Shown: positions 17,593 through 28,536, numbered from the stretch's first letter. The stretch: DNA of 64,000 bases from Marinomonas ostreistagni (GCF_016461785.1 NZ_JAEMUH010000002.1:62001-126000); one strand, 5' to 3'. Notes: generated by a model from the sequence alone, not told the origin. Numbers and translations are program-made.

Positions 17593-18578
17593 TAGTTTCT
17601 CAAATCTTGTGGGTTAAATAATAAATCAACTTGTCTAAAGTTACGCTCAAAAATATAAGACTCTAAATCCGCTAATTCCTCAATTTGACCAACTTTATAG
17701 ACAGCATCCACTGCATATTTATCGAAAGTAGTATTTCCACTCCCCTTTAAAACTTGAACATCGGCCACTTCGCCATTTGGCAAAAAGTTAATGCGAAGAA
17801 GTGTTTTCATGCCATTTCTAGCACTTGGGGGGCGTATCCAAGCGTTGGTAATTCTTTGGTTAATCAGACCGCTAATCGATTGAACCATCTGACCAGCTTC
17901 AACCTCTCGACGGCGAGCCTCCTCTTCAGCAACAGCTTGCTGCACAGCTTCCTCTGCACGCCTTCTTCTTTCTGCCTCTTGCTTGGCCTGTTCTTCTGCA
18001 CGACGCTTTCTTTCAAGCTCTGCCTGCTTCTGACGCTCTAACTCCTGCTGCCTTTTTTGCTCCGCCTCACGCCTAGCTTTTTCTTCAGCCGCTTTACGCT
18101 CTTTTTCAAGCTGAGCCTGCTTCGCTTTTTCTGCTGCTGCTTTCTTTTCTTTGGCTATTTTTTCTTGACGCGCTTTCTCAGCAGCGGCTTTTTGCTTCTC
18201 AATGGCAGCGTTTCTTTCCGCTTCTGCTTTCTGTTGCGCTTGTTGCTGCTTCTGACGAGCTGTCTCCGCTTCACGCTTTTGCTTCTCTAAAGCAGCTTTT
18301 TCTGCTTTGCGCTTGGCCTCTGCTTCAATTTTTCTTTTTGCATCCTCTTGTGCTTTTTTCGCCGCGGCCGCAGCTTTTTGCTGTTCTGCCTCTCGCTTAC
18401 CAATAACAGTATCCGAAACATCAATGATGGTTGCATTAACAATTGGAGGCCTTTTAGGCGGCTCCGGTGCCGACTCAGTTAAGCCTGCCAACACCGCACC
18501 ACCAATAAAAACTGCTAAATGCAACCCAATGGCAAATATAACAGGAAGCGAGTAACTCTCTTTATCAGTCAGCTTCAT
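17592..18578 (-). CDS. tolA: Tol-Pal envelope protein TolA
   Basis: TolA spans the periplasm from the inner membrane to Pal/TolB. One N-terminal helix lies at about 14-35. A long alanine/lysine/glutamate-rich helical region follows (about 60-235, with many KAKQE-like heptads). The C-terminal domain (about 236-328) carries the conserved [21 protein letters not shown] and [14 protein letters not shown] region. It is read in tolQ-tolR-tolA-tolB order; the 3-bp gap after tolR indicates one transcript. The repetitive DNA makes long spurious open frames on the other strand. Confidence 0.94.
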   Translation of the reverse strand: MKLTDKESYSLPVIFAIGLHLAVFIGGAVLAGLTESAPEPPKRPPIVNATIIDVSDTVIGKREAEQQKAAAAAKKAQEDAKRKIEAEAKRKAEKAALEKQKREAETARQKQQQAQQKAEAERNAAIEKQKAAAEKARQEKIAKEKKAAAEKAKQAQLEKERKAAEEKARREAEQKRQQELERQKQAELERKRRAEEQAKQEAERRRRAEEAVQQAVAEEEARRREVEAGQMVQSISGLINQRITNAWIRPPSARNGMKTLLRINFLPNGEVADVQVLKGSGNTTFDKYAVDAVYKVGQIEELADLESYIFERNFRQVDLLFNPQDLRN

Positions 18579-18581
18579 GAG

Positions 18582-19004
18582 TTACTCAGGCTCCGTCACC
18601 AAACCAACGTTTGGAGCCCCTGCACCCTGCAACGCCACCATTAAACCAACAACTTCTCCATACGGAACATTTCTATCTCCCCGAACTAATATCGGTAAAC
18701 TAGGATTCTGGGAGAGCACCTTTTGCACACGAGTTTTCAAATCATTCAAAGAGATTGCGCTTTGCTCACCACCAATATCAATGTAATAGTTTCCATCACG
18801 ATCCACCGATGCAATCAGGACATCGGATTCATCGTTTTGGATAGGAGCAGCATTAGCATTCGGCAACTCAACATCAACACCTTGAGTCAACATCGGAGCG
18901 GTAATCATAAAAATCACTAGCAACACGAGCATAACGTCGATGTATGGTACAACGTTAATCTCTGCAACAGGTTTGCGACGTTTAATACGACGTTTTGAAG
19001 GCAT
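18582..19004 (-). CDS. tolR: Tol-Pal stator protein TolR
   Basis: TolR is the ExbD-type inner-membrane stator partner of TolQ. The protein is 140 residues. A basic N-terminus (KRRIKRRKP) precedes a single helix (about 18-40) with the conserved aspartate in VPYIDVMLVLLVIF. The periplasmic domain follows. It is 2 bp after tolQ and 3 bp before tolA. Confidence 0.95.
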   Translation of the reverse strand: MPSKRRIKRRKPVAEINVVPYIDVMLVLLVIFMITAPMLTQGVDVELPNANAAPIQNDESDVLIASVDRDGNYYIDIGGEQSAISLNDLKTRVQKVLSQNPSLPILVRGDRNVPYGEVVGLMVALQGAGAPNVGLVTEPE

Positions 19005-19006
19005 TA

Positions 19007-19681
19007 TTAATTCCCTTCGCGCACATGCACTTTACGATACAGAACGCTGCTAAATTCATTTGCAAAATTTTCATAGCTTGATGCCAATGAGTCCGCAGTC
19101 GTTGAAAAACGGTTATAAGCCACTACCGCTGGAATTGCGGCAGCCAAACCAATAGCCGTAGCAATCAGGGCTTCTGCAATACCCGGGGCTACGGTTGCAA
19201 GCGTCGCTTGCTGCACTTCTGATAAACCGATAAAAGCGTGCATAATCCCCCACACTGTACCAAAAAGGCCAATATATGGGCTTATAGAACCAACTGTTGC
19301 CAAAAATGGTAAATGCTGGTCTAACCGCTCCTCTTCACGATACAAAGCAACACGCATTGCTCGATCAACGCCCTCAATGATGGCATCTGCTTCTACCGCA
19401 CCACTCTGACGCAAACGTGTAAACTCCTTGATGCCAGCTGCAAAGATATTTTCCATACCTTCGACCTTCCTTCCATCAACCGTTAATTGACGATAAAGAT
19501 TGCTAAGATCAATCCCAGACCAAAATTGATCTTCAAAATTTCTCCTTACCTTCTTAGCACGACCAAGTACGCGTTTACGTTGAAATATAACAATCCAAGA
19601 AAAAACCGATGCCAACAACAGAGTCAACATAACCAACTGCACAACAAAGCTGGCATTTAAAATTAAGCCCCAAATGGACAT
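19007..19681 (-). CDS. tolQ: Tol-Pal proton channel protein TolQ
   Basis: TolQ forms the proton channel that energises TolA. The 224-residue protein has an N-terminal helix (about 12-34) and two later helices (about 130-155 and 165-190). The GLFGTVWGIMHAF and GIAEALIATAIGLAAAIPAV motifs are characteristic. It directly follows ruvB by 14 bp; the acyl-CoA thioesterase gene ybgC that usually precedes tolQ is absent here. Confidence 0.95.
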   Translation of the reverse strand: MSIWGLILNASFVVQLVMLTLLLASVFSWIVIFQRKRVLGRAKKVRRNFEDQFWSGIDLSNLYRQLTVDGRKVEGMENIFAAGIKEFTRLRQSGAVEADAIIEGVDRAMRVALYREEERLDQHLPFLATVGSISPYIGLFGTVWGIMHAFIGLSEVQQATLATVAPGIAEALIATAIGLAAAIPAVVAYNRFSTTADSLASSYENFANEFSSVLYRKVHVREGN

Positions 19682-19695
19682 GTGTTTAGATTCCT

Positions 19696-20709
19696 TTATT
19701 CAAAATCTTTTGGTAACTGATAATCAAAGTGCTCGTAAGCACGTTTAGTAACTTGTCTTCCACGTGGCGTTCGAATCACAAATCCTTGCTGAATCAAAAA
19801 TGGCTCAATGACATCCTCAATAGTATCTTTGTCTTCACCGACAGCAGCGGCAATGCTATCTAGCCCCACCGGACGACCATCAAACTTTTCTATCATAGTC
19901 AACAACATACGTCGATCTAGGTGATCAAACCCTTGACTGTCTACACTTAACATATCCAAGGCACGTTGAGCAACCTTTTGTCCCACTATGGGATCTCCAC
20001 TTACTTGAGCAACATCTCGGACACGACGCAATAACCGGTTTGCTATACGCGGCGTCCCTCGAGAACGCCTCGCTACTTCAAAACAGCCACTGTCATCTAA
20101 GTTCACACCCAGCTTTGAAGCCGATCGCTTTACGATTGTAGTCAGTGATTGGACATCATAAAACTCTAAACGTTGCACGATTCCGAAACGATCGCGTAAA
20201 GGTGATGTAAGCAACCCTGCTCGTGTCGTTGCACCCACTAAAGTAAACGGCGGTATATCAATTTTTATAGACCTAGCAGCCGGCCCTTCTCCGATCATAA
20301 TGTCGATTTGATAGTCTTCCATTGCAGGATATAACACCTCTTCAATAGCGGGACTTAATCGATGAATTTCATCAATAAAAAGCACATCCCCTTCTTCAAG
20401 GTTAGTTAATAACGCCGCCAAATCTCCCGCACGCTCTAACACTGGGCCCGATGTTGTCTTAATTTCAGCACCCATCTCATTAGCTATAATATTCGCTAAT
20501 GTTGTTTTACCAAGCCCTGGAGGACCAAATATTAATGAATGATCAAGTGGCTCTCCACGTTGACGCGCCGCCTGAATAAAAATATCCATTTGCTCTTTTA
20601 CAACAGGCTGACCTATATACTCTGTCAGTGTTTGCGGACGTATAGCTCGGTCTATTTGACCTTCTGTCCCTCTAATTTGAGGCGAAATTATTCGATCATG
20701 CTCAATCAT
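19696..20709 (-). CDS. ruvB: Holliday junction DNA helicase RuvB
   Basis: RuvB is the AAA+ motor of the RuvABC branch-migration complex. The 337-residue protein has Walker [11 protein letters not shown] (about 61-70), Walker [11 protein letters not shown], the sensor-1 region VGATTRAG and the C-terminal winged-helix domain ending in [15 protein letters not shown]. It begins 3 bp after ruvA, so it is part of the ruvC-ruvA-ruvB run. Confidence 0.97.
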   Translation of the reverse strand: MIEHDRIISPQIRGTEGQIDRAIRPQTLTEYIGQPVVKEQMDIFIQAARQRGEPLDHSLIFGPPGLGKTTLANIIANEMGAEIKTTSGPVLERAGDLAALLTNLEEGDVLFIDEIHRLSPAIEEVLYPAMEDYQIDIMIGEGPAARSIKIDIPPFTLVGATTRAGLLTSPLRDRFGIVQRLEFYDVQSLTTIVKRSASKLGVNLDDSGCFEVARRSRGTPRIANRLLRRVRDVAQVSGDPIVGQKVAQRALDMLSVDSQGFDHLDRRMLLTMIEKFDGRPVGLDSIAAAVGEDKDTIEDVIEPFLIQQGFVIRTPRGRQVTKRAYEHFDYQLPKDFE

Positions 20710-20712
20710 AAA

Positions 20713-21312
20713 TTACTTCAACATACTCTTAAGAGCCGCTTTAATTAATGTCTCACTATCAGAACTGTCTTTAGGCAACTTCGCAATAACACGCGCCGCC
20801 TCTTGCGGCTTGTAACCTAGCGCCACTAATGCTGCTTCAGCTTCCTGACGCGGATCTGTTTGAACCTGAGCCACTACTGAGCGCTCAGTAAAGAGATCTT
20901 GCTTGGCCGCCGAGCCAAGCTTATCGCGCAACTCAACCACTAACCGCTCAGCCGTTCGCTTACCAACCCCCGGTATTTTCACCAAGGAATCCACTTGCGA
21001 CTCTTGAACCGCCAAAATCAGCTCTGAAGTTGACATGCTAGACAACACAGAAAGCGCCATTTTCGGACCAATTCCATTCACCCTAATAAGAATCTTAAAC
21101 AAGGCTCGCTCATCTTTTGTCGCAAACCCATATAAAGACTGAGAATCTTCTTTGACCTGAAAATGCGTATGCAGCATTACATTTTGACCAACTGGCGGCA
21201 ACTCATAGATTGTGCTCATGGAGGCCATAATCTCATAGCCCACCCCATTCACATCAACCAACAATTCCGGCGGTGATTTCTCTATCAAAGTCCCAACAAT
21301 TCGCCCAATCAT
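20713..21312 (-). CDS. ruvA: Holliday junction branch migration protein RuvA
   Basis: RuvA binds the four-way junction and loads RuvB. The 199-residue protein has the N-terminal OB fold (MIGRIVGTL), two helix-hairpin-helix motifs (FKILIRVNGIGPKMAL and LVKIPGVGKRTAERLVVEL) and the C-terminal RuvB-binding domain (EAEAALVALGYKPQEA). Its ATG overlaps the ruvC stop by one base (TAATG), indicating coupling. Confidence 0.97.
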   Translation of the reverse strand: MIGRIVGTLIEKSPPELLVDVNGVGYEIMASMSTIYELPPVGQNVMLHTHFQVKEDSQSLYGFATKDERALFKILIRVNGIGPKMALSVLSSMSTSELILAVQESQVDSLVKIPGVGKRTAERLVVELRDKLGSAAKQDLFTERSVVAQVQTDPRQEAEAALVALGYKPQEAARVIAKLPKDSSDSETLIKAALKSMLK

Positions 21313-21860
21313 TATTTAACCCTTAAATCTGATAACTGCCAACGTTTTGAAGCACGCCCTGCTCGCTTACCAACACCATACTCCAAACCATCTGAAGTGC
21401 GAGTATTCACATGACATAACGCGATAGCCAAGGCATCCGCCGCATCCGCTTGTGGCGTTGACTCAAGTTTTAATAGCAACTGAACCATCGCCTGCACCTG
21501 CTCTTTATCCGCGTTACCATTACCAACTACAGACTGCTTTACTCTTCGAGCGGCATACTCATAAACCGGCAAATCAGCCATCGCTGCTGCAACAATTGCA
21601 GCACCACGAGCCTGCCCCAATTTTAAGGCTGAGTTAGCATTTTTCGCCAAGAAAACTTCCTCAATGGCAAACTCGTTTGGCCGAAACTCATCAATTACAT
21701 CGCTAACACACTCATAAATTCGCTTTAAACGAATCGCCAGGTTTTCATCAGGCAAGCGGATGCACCCACTAGTCACGTAATGAGTCTTCCCATTAATAAA
21801 ATCCAACACACCAAATCCCGTTAAACGAGAACCCGGGTCAATTGCTAAAATTCGAGCCAA
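21312..21860 (-). CDS. ruvC: Crossover junction endodeoxyribonuclease RuvC
   Basis: RuvC resolves Holliday junctions by paired nicking. I take the start as TTG at 21860, giving [12 protein letters not shown], with an AGGA ribosome-binding site six bases before. The resulting 182 residues compare well with 173 in E. coli. Catalytic acids are visible at Asp8 (AIDPG), in [10 protein letters not shown] and in the [13 protein letters not shown] motif. The open frame continues to 21935, but most of that extension would be unusual and lies next to the aspS terminator. Confidence 0.92.
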   Translation of the reverse strand: MARILAIDPGSRLTGFGVLDFINGKTHYVTSGCIRLPDENLAIRLKRIYECVSDVIDEFRPNEFAIEEVFLAKNANSALKLGQARGAAIVAAAMADLPVYEYAARRVKQSVVGNGNADKEQVQAMVQLLLKLESTPQADAADALAIALCHVNTRTSDGLEYGVGKRAGRASKRWQLSDLRVK

Positions 21861-21937
21861 AACACGTCCTAACAACAAGCCTACAAAACACTGTATATTC
21901 CAACAGGCTACGCGGCACTTTGCAATCCAAAGCAATA

Positions 21938-21965
21938 AAAAAGGGCCAACGAAGTGGCCCTTTTT
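21938..21965 (-). terminator. Terminator after aspS
   Basis: An 11-bp perfect stem (AAAAAGGGCCA) with a 6-base loop and a T-run on the minus strand lies 26 bp after the aspS stop and about 78 bp before the ruvC start. It separates aspS from the ruv genes. Confidence 0.8.
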
Positions 21966-21990
21966 AAATTCACGCTGTGAACTTGATCAA

Positions 21991-23760
21991 TTATTCCGCA
22001 ACTGGCTTACGCACACGGATACTTAACTCTTTAAGCTGCTTATCACTGACCTCACCTGGCGCTTGAGTCAATAGACACGTCGCACTCTGAGTTTTAGGGA
22101 AGGCAATCACATCGCGTATAGAAGCTGAACCTGTCATCAACATTACTAGACGGTCTAGGCCAAACGCTAAACCACCGTGTGGTGGCGCACCAAACTTAAG
22201 CGCATCTAATAAGAAGCCAAATTTCTCTTCTTGCTCTTCAGCAGAGATGTTTAGCAACTCAAATACTGTTTGTTGCATATCTGCTTGGTGAATACGGATT
22301 GAACCACCGCCTAACTCAGTACCATTAAGCACCATGTCATACGCTTGAGACAGCGCAGTAAGCGGGTTAGCTTTCAGATCTTCAGGAGAACATGAAGGCG
22401 CAGTGAATGGGTGGTGGATAGCAGTCACACCGCCATCTGGCGTCTCTTCAAACATTGGGAAGTCGACAACCCAAAGTGGCGCCCACTCACAAGTGTACAG
22501 GTCAAGATCTGCACCTAGCTTACAACGTAACGCGCCAAGCGCTTCGTTTACAATACTTTCTTTGTCAGCACCAAAGAAAATCAAGTCGCCATCTTGTGCT
22601 TCGACACGATCAAGCAATGTTTGACGAACTTCAGTTGGCAAGAACTTAACGATTGGAGACTGAAGACCTTCTTCAAGATCAGACTTATCGTTAACTTTGA
22701 TGTAAGCCAAACCTTTAGCACCGTAAATGCCAACGAATTTCGTGTACTCATCGATTTGCTTACGAGTAAGCGAGTTACCACCTGGTACTTTAAGCGCAGC
22801 AACACGACCTTTTGGATCTGACGCAGGACCAGAGAAGACTTTAAAGTCTACTTCAGTCATAAGATCTGAAACTGTCTCAATCGTTAACGGAATACGAAGG
22901 TCAGGCTTATCTGAACCGTATTTTTCCATTGCTTCAGAGAAAGGCATGCGTGGGAACGCGCCTAAATCAACGTCTTTCAATTCTTTGAATAAGTTTGCAA
23001 TCATACCTTCCGTCAGATTCATGATCTCTTCCTGACCTAGGAAAGAAGTCTCTAAGTCGATCTGAGTAAATTCTGGCTGACGATCTGCTCGAAGGTCTTC
23101 ATCGCGGAAACATTTAGCGATTTGGTAGTAACGATCAAAACCAGACACCATCAGTAGTTGCTTAAACAACTGAGGTGATTGAGGCAGAGCAAAGAAGCTA
23201 CCCTGGTGAGTTCGACTTGGCACCAAGTAGTCACGTGCACCTTCAGGTGTCGCACGAGTCAAAATTGGTGTTTCGATATCTAAGAAGCCATTTTCATCTA
23301 GGTAACGACGCAGTACAGACGTCACTTTTGAGCGGAAACGAAGCTTTTGTTGAATTTCTGGACGACGAAGATCGATAAAACGGTTTTTAAGACGAATGTC
23401 TTCACCAACTGTTTGATGATCATCAAGCTGGAATGGAGGTGTCGCAGCACGGTTAAGAATTTCAAGTTCATGACCAAGAACCTCAATCTCACCCGTGATC
23501 ATATTAGGATTAACAGTACCTTCTGGACGCGCACGAACAAGACCCTTGATCTCTACTACGAACTCACTACGGCAGCTATCCGCAAGTGCAAAGCTTTCTG
23601 CACGATCTGGATCGAATACAACTTGAGTGATACCTTCACGATCACGTAGATCCAAGAAAATAACTCCACCGTGATCTCGACGGCGGTGAACCCAACCGCT
23701 AAGTGTGACTTCTTCTGAAATGTTTTTTGCTGTTAACTCGCCGCAATAATGGCTGCGCAT
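21991..23760 (-). CDS. aspS: Aspartyl-tRNA synthetase AspS
   Basis: This is a class II aminoacyl-tRNA synthetase of 589 residues, the bacterial length with the GAD insertion domain. The N-terminal OB fold ([21 protein letters not shown]) is followed by motif 2 ([18 protein letters not shown]) and motif 3 ([13 protein letters not shown] near the C-terminus). I chose the ATG at 23760 (MRSHYCGEL), the usual family start, with AGGA upstream; the frame extends to 23787. Whether it is discriminating or also charges tRNA-Asn cannot be judged here. Confidence 0.96.
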   Translation of the reverse strand: MRSHYCGELTAKNISEEVTLSGWVHRRRDHGGVIFLDLRDREGITQVVFDPDRAESFALADSCRSEFVVEIKGLVRARPEGTVNPNMITGEIEVLGHELEILNRAATPPFQLDDHQTVGEDIRLKNRFIDLRRPEIQQKLRFRSKVTSVLRRYLDENGFLDIETPILTRATPEGARDYLVPSRTHQGSFFALPQSPQLFKQLLMVSGFDRYYQIAKCFRDEDLRADRQPEFTQIDLETSFLGQEEIMNLTEGMIANLFKELKDVDLGAFPRMPFSEAMEKYGSDKPDLRIPLTIETVSDLMTEVDFKVFSGPASDPKGRVAALKVPGGNSLTRKQIDEYTKFVGIYGAKGLAYIKVNDKSDLEEGLQSPIVKFLPTEVRQTLLDRVEAQDGDLIFFGADKESIVNEALGALRCKLGADLDLYTCEWAPLWVVDFPMFEETPDGGVTAIHHPFTAPSCSPEDLKANPLTALSQAYDMVLNGTELGGGSIRIHQADMQQTVFELLNISAEEQEEKFGFLLDALKFGAPPHGGLAFGLDRLVMLMTGSASIRDVIAFPKTQSATCLLTQAPGEVSDKQLKELSIRVRKPVAE

Positions 23761-23926
23761 AATTCCTATCCTATTACTGTCTCGCAAAGTTTGCGAACGT
23801 ACCGTTATTCACCCCGTTTGCGCACTTAAAAGTGGTAAGAATGCTCTTAACAAGGCGGTATTATTCATTTAAGGCCAAGCATTATATGCCAAGCGACTTT
23901 TACTCTCTAGGGTGAGATTCAAATTT

Positions 23927-24412
23927 CTATTCTTGTGGTAGAAATATTCGTACAATTCTGGCTTCTTGATCGACACCACGACTCTTCATCAATACCTTGT
24001 CCCCCTCCTCTCTACCAAGCAAAGACCTTCCAAGAGGGGTTTGTGGTGTCACTAATAAAATTGACCTGCCTTGGCACTCAAACTCACCGCCACCACAACA
24101 TTGAGACAAGATAATAACTTTACCCCAACCATCTTCACGCTCGACTTGAAAGGCAGAACCCACGGTTACCTCGTCACTTTCCGCAAAGGAGAATTTCCTA
24201 AAGTAGGCCAAATCAGTTTCACATTCAGCCACACGAACCGATTGTCCATGAGCCAAGTATGAATTCTCAAGTCCAAATGTATCCCACTTTGTTTCCGCAA
24301 CACTCTCTTTATTCGTTGCAGCAGAACGAGCCTGATTAGCCGCTTCTTTTGCCACTAGCACGCGATTTTCAGCGTAAGCGATAAGAGCTAAGTAGAGTTG
24401 ATCTAACGTCAT
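23927..24412 (-). CDS. GreA/GreB-family elongation-factor-like protein
   Basis: This 161-residue protein has the C-terminal FKBP-like half of GreA/GreB (TPQTPLGRSLLGREEGDKVLM) and an N-terminal helical segment (about 5-45) of coiled-coil character. True GreA and GreB proteins are similar in length, but the N-terminal coil here is not closely like either. It may be a Gre paralogue that binds RNA polymerase in the secondary channel, but this is inference. I chose the ATG at 24412 over the frame's upstream limit at 24460, which would run into the cysN terminator. It stands alone between cysN and aspS. Confidence 0.75.
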   Translation of the reverse strand: MTLDQLYLALIAYAENRVLVAKEAANQARSAATNKESVAETKWDTFGLENSYLAHGQSVRVAECETDLAYFRKFSFAESDEVTVGSAFQVEREDGWGKVIILSQCCGGGEFECQGRSILLVTPQTPLGRSLLGREEGDKVLMKSRGVDQEARIVRIFLPQE

Positions 24413-24427
24413 TTTCTTCACAAACAA

Positions 24428-24454
24428 AAAAGCCACTGTAAAACAGTGGCTTTT
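24428..24454 (-). terminator. Terminator after cysN
   Basis: An 11-bp perfect stem (AAAAGCCACTG) with a 5-base loop is followed on the minus strand by a T-run. It lies 20 bp after the cysN stop. Confidence 0.82.
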
Positions 24455-24474
24455 ATACACGATTTATCGATTAA

Positions 24475-26088
24475 TTACAGACGAACAGTCGATAAAATTT
24501 GCTCAGCAACCTCTTCAAGGCCACCTTCTGTCAACTCGATATCAGCAACGGCTGCATTTGCCACAACTACAACAACGCCCGTCTGCTTAAGTAGCTCAGC
24601 TTCTGCAGCAGATGCATCAAGCTTAGCAAGCGCCACTACACCACGACGTAATAACGCACGTTCAAGTTGTTGAACTTCAACCTTAGAGCCTGATGACAGT
24701 GCAACGATAGCTGGTTTTTGTCCTAAGCGAGCTGCACGCTCTTCTGCGGTAACCACTGCATCAGCATCTAAATCACCCACCGTCTCTTCAACCATACCCG
24801 CGCCAACGGTTACATTTGAAAGACGATCTATAACAATCAATGCGCCGGTTAATGGACTAGTTTGATAGTTATCGAATGCCACTGGAGCGTCAAAACTAAT
24901 TACACAATCAGCGATAACATTTAGTTCAACTTGCTCAACCAGAGTTTGTTCAAGTGTATTCACATCAACACGGTAGTTAATATGATGAACCTTACCCGGA
25001 ACTGTTTGCGTACCAAGCTTGAAGTTATATAGCTTACCAGGCACCAATGGCTGCTCAGACATCCATACGATAGAAGCGCGTAGGTTCGAGCTAATTTCTG
25101 GCTCATGACCCGGGTGAACAATCATATCACCACGACTGATGTCGATTTCGTCTTCTAGAGTTAATGTAACTGCTTGACCTTTCTTGGCCACTTCCAGGTT
25201 TCCATCGTACGTCACAATCTCAGCAACTTTAGACTTCTTACCAGAAGGCAGTGCAATAATTTCATCCCCTGGTTTCACTTGCCCTGCTGCGATGGTGCCA
25301 GCAAAACCACGGAAATCTAGGTTTGGACGGTTTACGTACTGCACTGGGAAGCGGAACGAATCGCTCTTCACATCACGGTTAATCTGTACCTGCTCAAGAA
25401 TTTCCATCAAAGGACCACCTTGGTACCAAGGCGTTTGCTCTGATGCGTTTACCACGTTGTCACCCTTAAGTGCAGACATTGGCACGAAGTGAACATCTTC
25501 AGGCTTACGGTTACCTAGTTGCTCAATGAACGCTAGGTAGTCAGTACGGATTTCATTGAATTTCTCTTCCGAGAAGTCCACCAAATCCATTTTGTTGATC
25601 GCAACCACAACGTGCTTGATACCTAGCAACGATGCAATGTAGCTATGACGACGTGTTTGCGTCTGCACACCGTATCGAGCATCGATCAAAATGATCGCTA
25701 GGTCACAAGAAGATGCCCCCGTCGCCATGTTACGTGTGTACTGCTCGTGCCCAGGTGTATCCGCAATGATGAACTTACGCTTCTCAGTTGAGAAGTAACG
25801 GTAAGCTACGTCGATCGTGATACCTTGCTCACGCTCAGCCTGCAGGCCGTCAACAAGCAGCGCTAGGTCAACTTCTTCACCCTGCGTACCAGATTTTTTA
25901 CTGTCACGCTTTACCGCATCTAGGTGATCTTCATAGATCAACTTAGAATCATGAAGCAAGCGACCAATTAGGGTACTTTTACCATCGTCAACGTTACCGC
26001 AAGTAAGAAGACGAAGTAGGTCTTTTTCTTCATGCTGTTTTAGGTAGCCAAGGATATCTTGACTGATCATTTCTGATTGATGAGACAT
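24475..26088 (-). CDS. cysN: Sulfate adenylyltransferase subunit 1 CysN, with an unusual C-terminal extension
   Basis: CysN is the GTPase subunit of ATP sulfurylase, which makes APS from sulfate with CysD. The EF-Tu-like GTPase domain shows [18 protein letters not shown] near 32, [12 protein letters not shown] and NKMDLVDF, followed by two beta-barrel domains. The protein is 537 residues against about 475 for a plain CysN and about 630 for CysNC fusions. From about residue 439 the extra 99 residues look like a shortened APS-kinase domain: KPAIVAL, then a SSGSKVEV stretch where the P-loop should be, then ERALLRRGV. The P-loop is lost. It follows cysD by 17 bp. Confidence 0.93.
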   Translation of the reverse strand: MSHQSEMISQDILGYLKQHEEKDLLRLLTCGNVDDGKSTLIGRLLHDSKLIYEDHLDAVKRDSKKSGTQGEEVDLALLVDGLQAEREQGITIDVAYRYFSTEKRKFIIADTPGHEQYTRNMATGASSCDLAIILIDARYGVQTQTRRHSYIASLLGIKHVVVAINKMDLVDFSEEKFNEIRTDYLAFIEQLGNRKPEDVHFVPMSALKGDNVVNASEQTPWYQGGPLMEILEQVQINRDVKSDSFRFPVQYVNRPNLDFRGFAGTIAAGQVKPGDEIIALPSGKKSKVAEIVTYDGNLEVAKKGQAVTLTLEDEIDISRGDMIVHPGHEPEISSNLRASIVWMSEQPLVPGKLYNFKLGTQTVPGKVHHINYRVDVNTLEQTLVEQVELNVIADCVISFDAPVAFDNYQTSPLTGALIVIDRLSNVTVGAGMVEETVGDLDADAVVTAEERAARLGQKPAIVALSSGSKVEVQQLERALLRRGVVALAKLDASAAEAELLKQTGVVVVVANAAVADIELTEGGLEEVAEQILSTVRL

Positions 26089-26105
26089 TCTTACAACTCC
26101 TAGCC

Positions 26106-27020
26106 TTAGAAATAACCTTGCTTCTTCTTCTCTTCCATCGAACCCGCTGAATCGTGGTCGATGACACGGCCTTGACGCTCTGAACTCTTAGTCAAAAGCA
26201 TCTCTTGAATGATTTCAGGCAGCGTATCCGCTTCTGACTCTACCGCACCAGTTAGTGGGTAACAGCCAAGCGTACGGAAACGTACTGATTTCATTTCTGG
26301 CACTTCGCCTTCTTTTAATGGCATACGCTCGTCGTCAACCATGATTTGAACACCATCGCGTTCAACCACTGGACGCTTCGCAGCGAAGTAAAGAGGAACA
26401 ATCGGAATGCTCTCAAGGTAGATGTATTGCCAGATATCTAATTCCGTCCAGTTAGATAGAGGGAACACTCGAATACTTTCGCCTTTGTTCACTTTACCGT
26501 TATAGATGTTCCATAGTTCTGGACGCTGGTTTTTAGGGTCCCAACGATGTTGCTTATCACGGAAAGAATAAACACGTTCTTTGGCACGTGATTTTTCTTC
26601 ATCACGACGCGCACCGCCAAAAGCTGCATCGAAACCATATTTATCAAGCGCTTGTTTCAAGCCTTGAGTTTTCATCACGTCAGTGTGTACTGCACTACCA
26701 TGAGTAAATGGCCCGATACCTTGAGCCACACCTTCTGGGTTTTGATGCACTAGAAGATCAAGACCTAATTTCGCAACAAGTTCGTCACGAAACTTGATCA
26801 TTTCTTTGAACTTCCAACCTGTGTCAACATGCAATAGCGGGAAAGGCGGCTTACCTGGATAAAACGCTTTCATAGCAAGATGCAGCATAACCGCTGAATC
26901 TTTACCAATGGAATACAGCATGACCGGATTATCAAACTCTGCGGCCACTTCACGAATAATGTGAATACTCTCAGCTTCAAGCTGTTTAAGATGAGTAAGT
27001 CTTGCCTCTGTAACTGTCAT
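26106..27020 (-). CDS. cysD: Sulfate adenylyltransferase subunit 2 CysD
   Basis: CysD is the catalytic PP-loop subunit of ATP sulfurylase. The 304-residue protein has the [15 protein letters not shown]-loop (near 40), the [11 protein letters not shown] region, [14 protein letters not shown] and the C-terminal segment ending [11 protein letters not shown], all standard. I chose the ATG at 27020 ([11 protein letters not shown]), the usual start, although the frame opens at 27059. It forms an operon with cysN, 17 bp downstream. Confidence 0.96.
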   Translation of the reverse strand: MTVTEARLTHLKQLEAESIHIIREVAAEFDNPVMLYSIGKDSAVMLHLAMKAFYPGKPPFPLLHVDTGWKFKEMIKFRDELVAKLGLDLLVHQNPEGVAQGIGPFTHGSAVHTDVMKTQGLKQALDKYGFDAAFGGARRDEEKSRAKERVYSFRDKQHRWDPKNQRPELWNIYNGKVNKGESIRVFPLSNWTELDIWQYIYLESIPIVPLYFAAKRPVVERDGVQIMVDDERMPLKEGEVPEMKSVRFRTLGCYPLTGAVESEADTLPEIIQEMLLTKSSERQGRVIDHDSAGSMEEKKKQGYF

Positions 27021-27124
27021 ATTATCTCGTCCAAATATTAAAAGGCTTCGGCATTTCACTAACTATAACATGCCAGAAAGTTATAAAAACCACTCCAACT
27101 AGATTTTCATAGCATATAGATATT

Positions 27125-27151
27125 AAAAAAGGCTCATAATGAGCCTCTTTT
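27125..27151 (-). terminator. Terminator after trhP
   Basis: A GAGGCTC-type stem-loop with a run of six Ts on the minus strand lies 26 bp downstream of the trhP stop, between it and cysD. Confidence 0.75.
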
Positions 27152-27177
27152 AACGAGTCAAACCAACACCTACATTG

Positions 27178-28536
27178 TTAGAAGCCATTTGGCAGATTAC
27201 GCATCACTAAACCTAACTCTAGTTGCTCCGGCTGATGAGGCAATGGAATGCGCACTTTATGGCCAGACCCTGGCGCAACAGCCATGGTTTCACCTTTTAA
27301 GTTTTCCATCGCCTCGATGCTGTAAATCATGCTGCCTTTTGGCGTAATCAATTCAATCGAATCACCTACTTTAAAACGGTTTTTCACATCAATTGTTAAC
27401 CAGCCATTATTCCAATCCAGCATTTCACCGACAAACTGCTGGCGATCAGAGATGGAGTTACCGTATTGGTAGTTCTGGTATTGATCATGAACGTGACGAC
27501 GGTAGAAGCCTTCCGTGTAACCTCGGTTTGCAAGCCCTTCCAGCTTATCCATTAGTGACATATCAAACGGCTGACCGTGCACGGCATCATCAATGGCCTT
27601 GCGGTATAGCTGTGCCGTCCGCGCAGCATAGAAGTGAGACTTGGTACGGCCCTCAATTTTAAGCGAATGAACACCAAGTTCGATCAGCTTTTCAACATGC
27701 TGAATAGCACGTAGATCACGGCTATTCATAATGTAGGTGCCGTGCTCATCTTCAAACGCAGGCATAAACTCCCCTTCACGCCCTTGCTCACGTAACAACA
27801 CCACGTCATCAAATGGCTTACCTTCACCTAACGTCGGCGCAGTATATTCAGAAGGATCAAAACTCTGCACACCTTTTAGATGACTACCATCCGCCGGCAC
27901 AATATCGCCATTCTCGTCTTGCACGGCAGACTTCACATCGTACTGCCAACGGCAAGAGTTAGTGCAAGTACCCTGGTTTGGATCACGACGATTGAAATAG
28001 CCCGAAAGCAGACAACGACCAGAGTAAGCAATACACAATGAACCGTGAACAAACGTCTCGATCTCCATCTCTGGGACCATCTGACGAATTTCGCCCACCT
28101 CATCAAGCGATAATTCACGAGATAGAATGACACGCTCAAGGCCAAAATTATGCCAGAACTTCACTGTCGCCCAGTTCACAGCATTAGCTTGCACTGATAA
28201 ATGAATCGGCATATCTGGCCACTTCTCTTTAATCAGCATCATCAAACCTGGATCCGACATAATCAAAGCGTCTGGACCCATTTCAACCACAGGCTCCATA
28301 TCTTTGATGAACGTCTTTATTTTGGCATTGTGTGGCGCAATGTTAGTAGCAACGTACAGCTTCTTGCCTAGGCTATGTGCCTCTTCAATACCTTGTGCAA
28401 GATTGGCCATGGTGAAGTCGTTATTACGCACACGCAGACTGTAGCGTGGCTGGCCAGCGTAAACCGCGTCAGCACCGTATGCATAGGCATAGCGCATATT
28501 TTTAAGGGTGCCAGCAGGAGAGAGCAATTCGGTCAT
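27178..28536 (-). CDS. trhP: tRNA uridine-34 hydroxylase TrhP (YegQ, U32 family)
   Basis: This 452-residue protein is a U32-family member of the YegQ/TrhP group. TrhP acts with prephenate in 5-hydroxylation of wobble U34 in certain tRNAs. The family signature is visible: ETFVHGSLCIAYSGRCLLS near 160-180, followed by a cysteine-rich stretch RDPNQGTCTNSCRW. The N-terminal ELLSPAGTLKNMRYA is also typical. The name U32 peptidase persists in annotations, but a proteolytic role is not supported for this branch. Confidence 0.9.
   Translation of the reverse strand: MTELLSPAGTLKNMRYAYAYGADAVYAGQPRYSLRVRNNDFTMANLAQGIEEAHSLGKKLYVATNIAPHNAKIKTFIKDMEPVVEMGPDALIMSDPGLMMLIKEKWPDMPIHLSVQANAVNWATVKFWHNFGLERVILSRELSLDEVGEIRQMVPEMEIETFVHGSLCIAYSGRCLLSGYFNRRDPNQGTCTNSCRWQYDVKSAVQDENGDIVPADGSHLKGVQSFDPSEYTAPTLGEGKPFDDVVLLREQGREGEFMPAFEDEHGTYIMNSRDLRAIQHVEKLIELGVHSLKIEGRTKSHFYAARTAQLYRKAIDDAVHGQPFDMSLMDKLEGLANRGYTEGFYRRHVHDQYQNYQYGNSISDRQQFVGEMLDWNNGWLTIDVKNRFKVGDSIELITPKGSMIYSIEAMENLKGETMAVAPGSGHKVRIPLPHQPEQLELGLVMRNLPNGF

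Noticed and set aside
17754..18555. Several long plus-strand open frames opposite tolA
   Set aside because: They come from the repetitive alanine/lysine/glutamate codons of TolA read in reverse; their translations are low-complexity and match no family.
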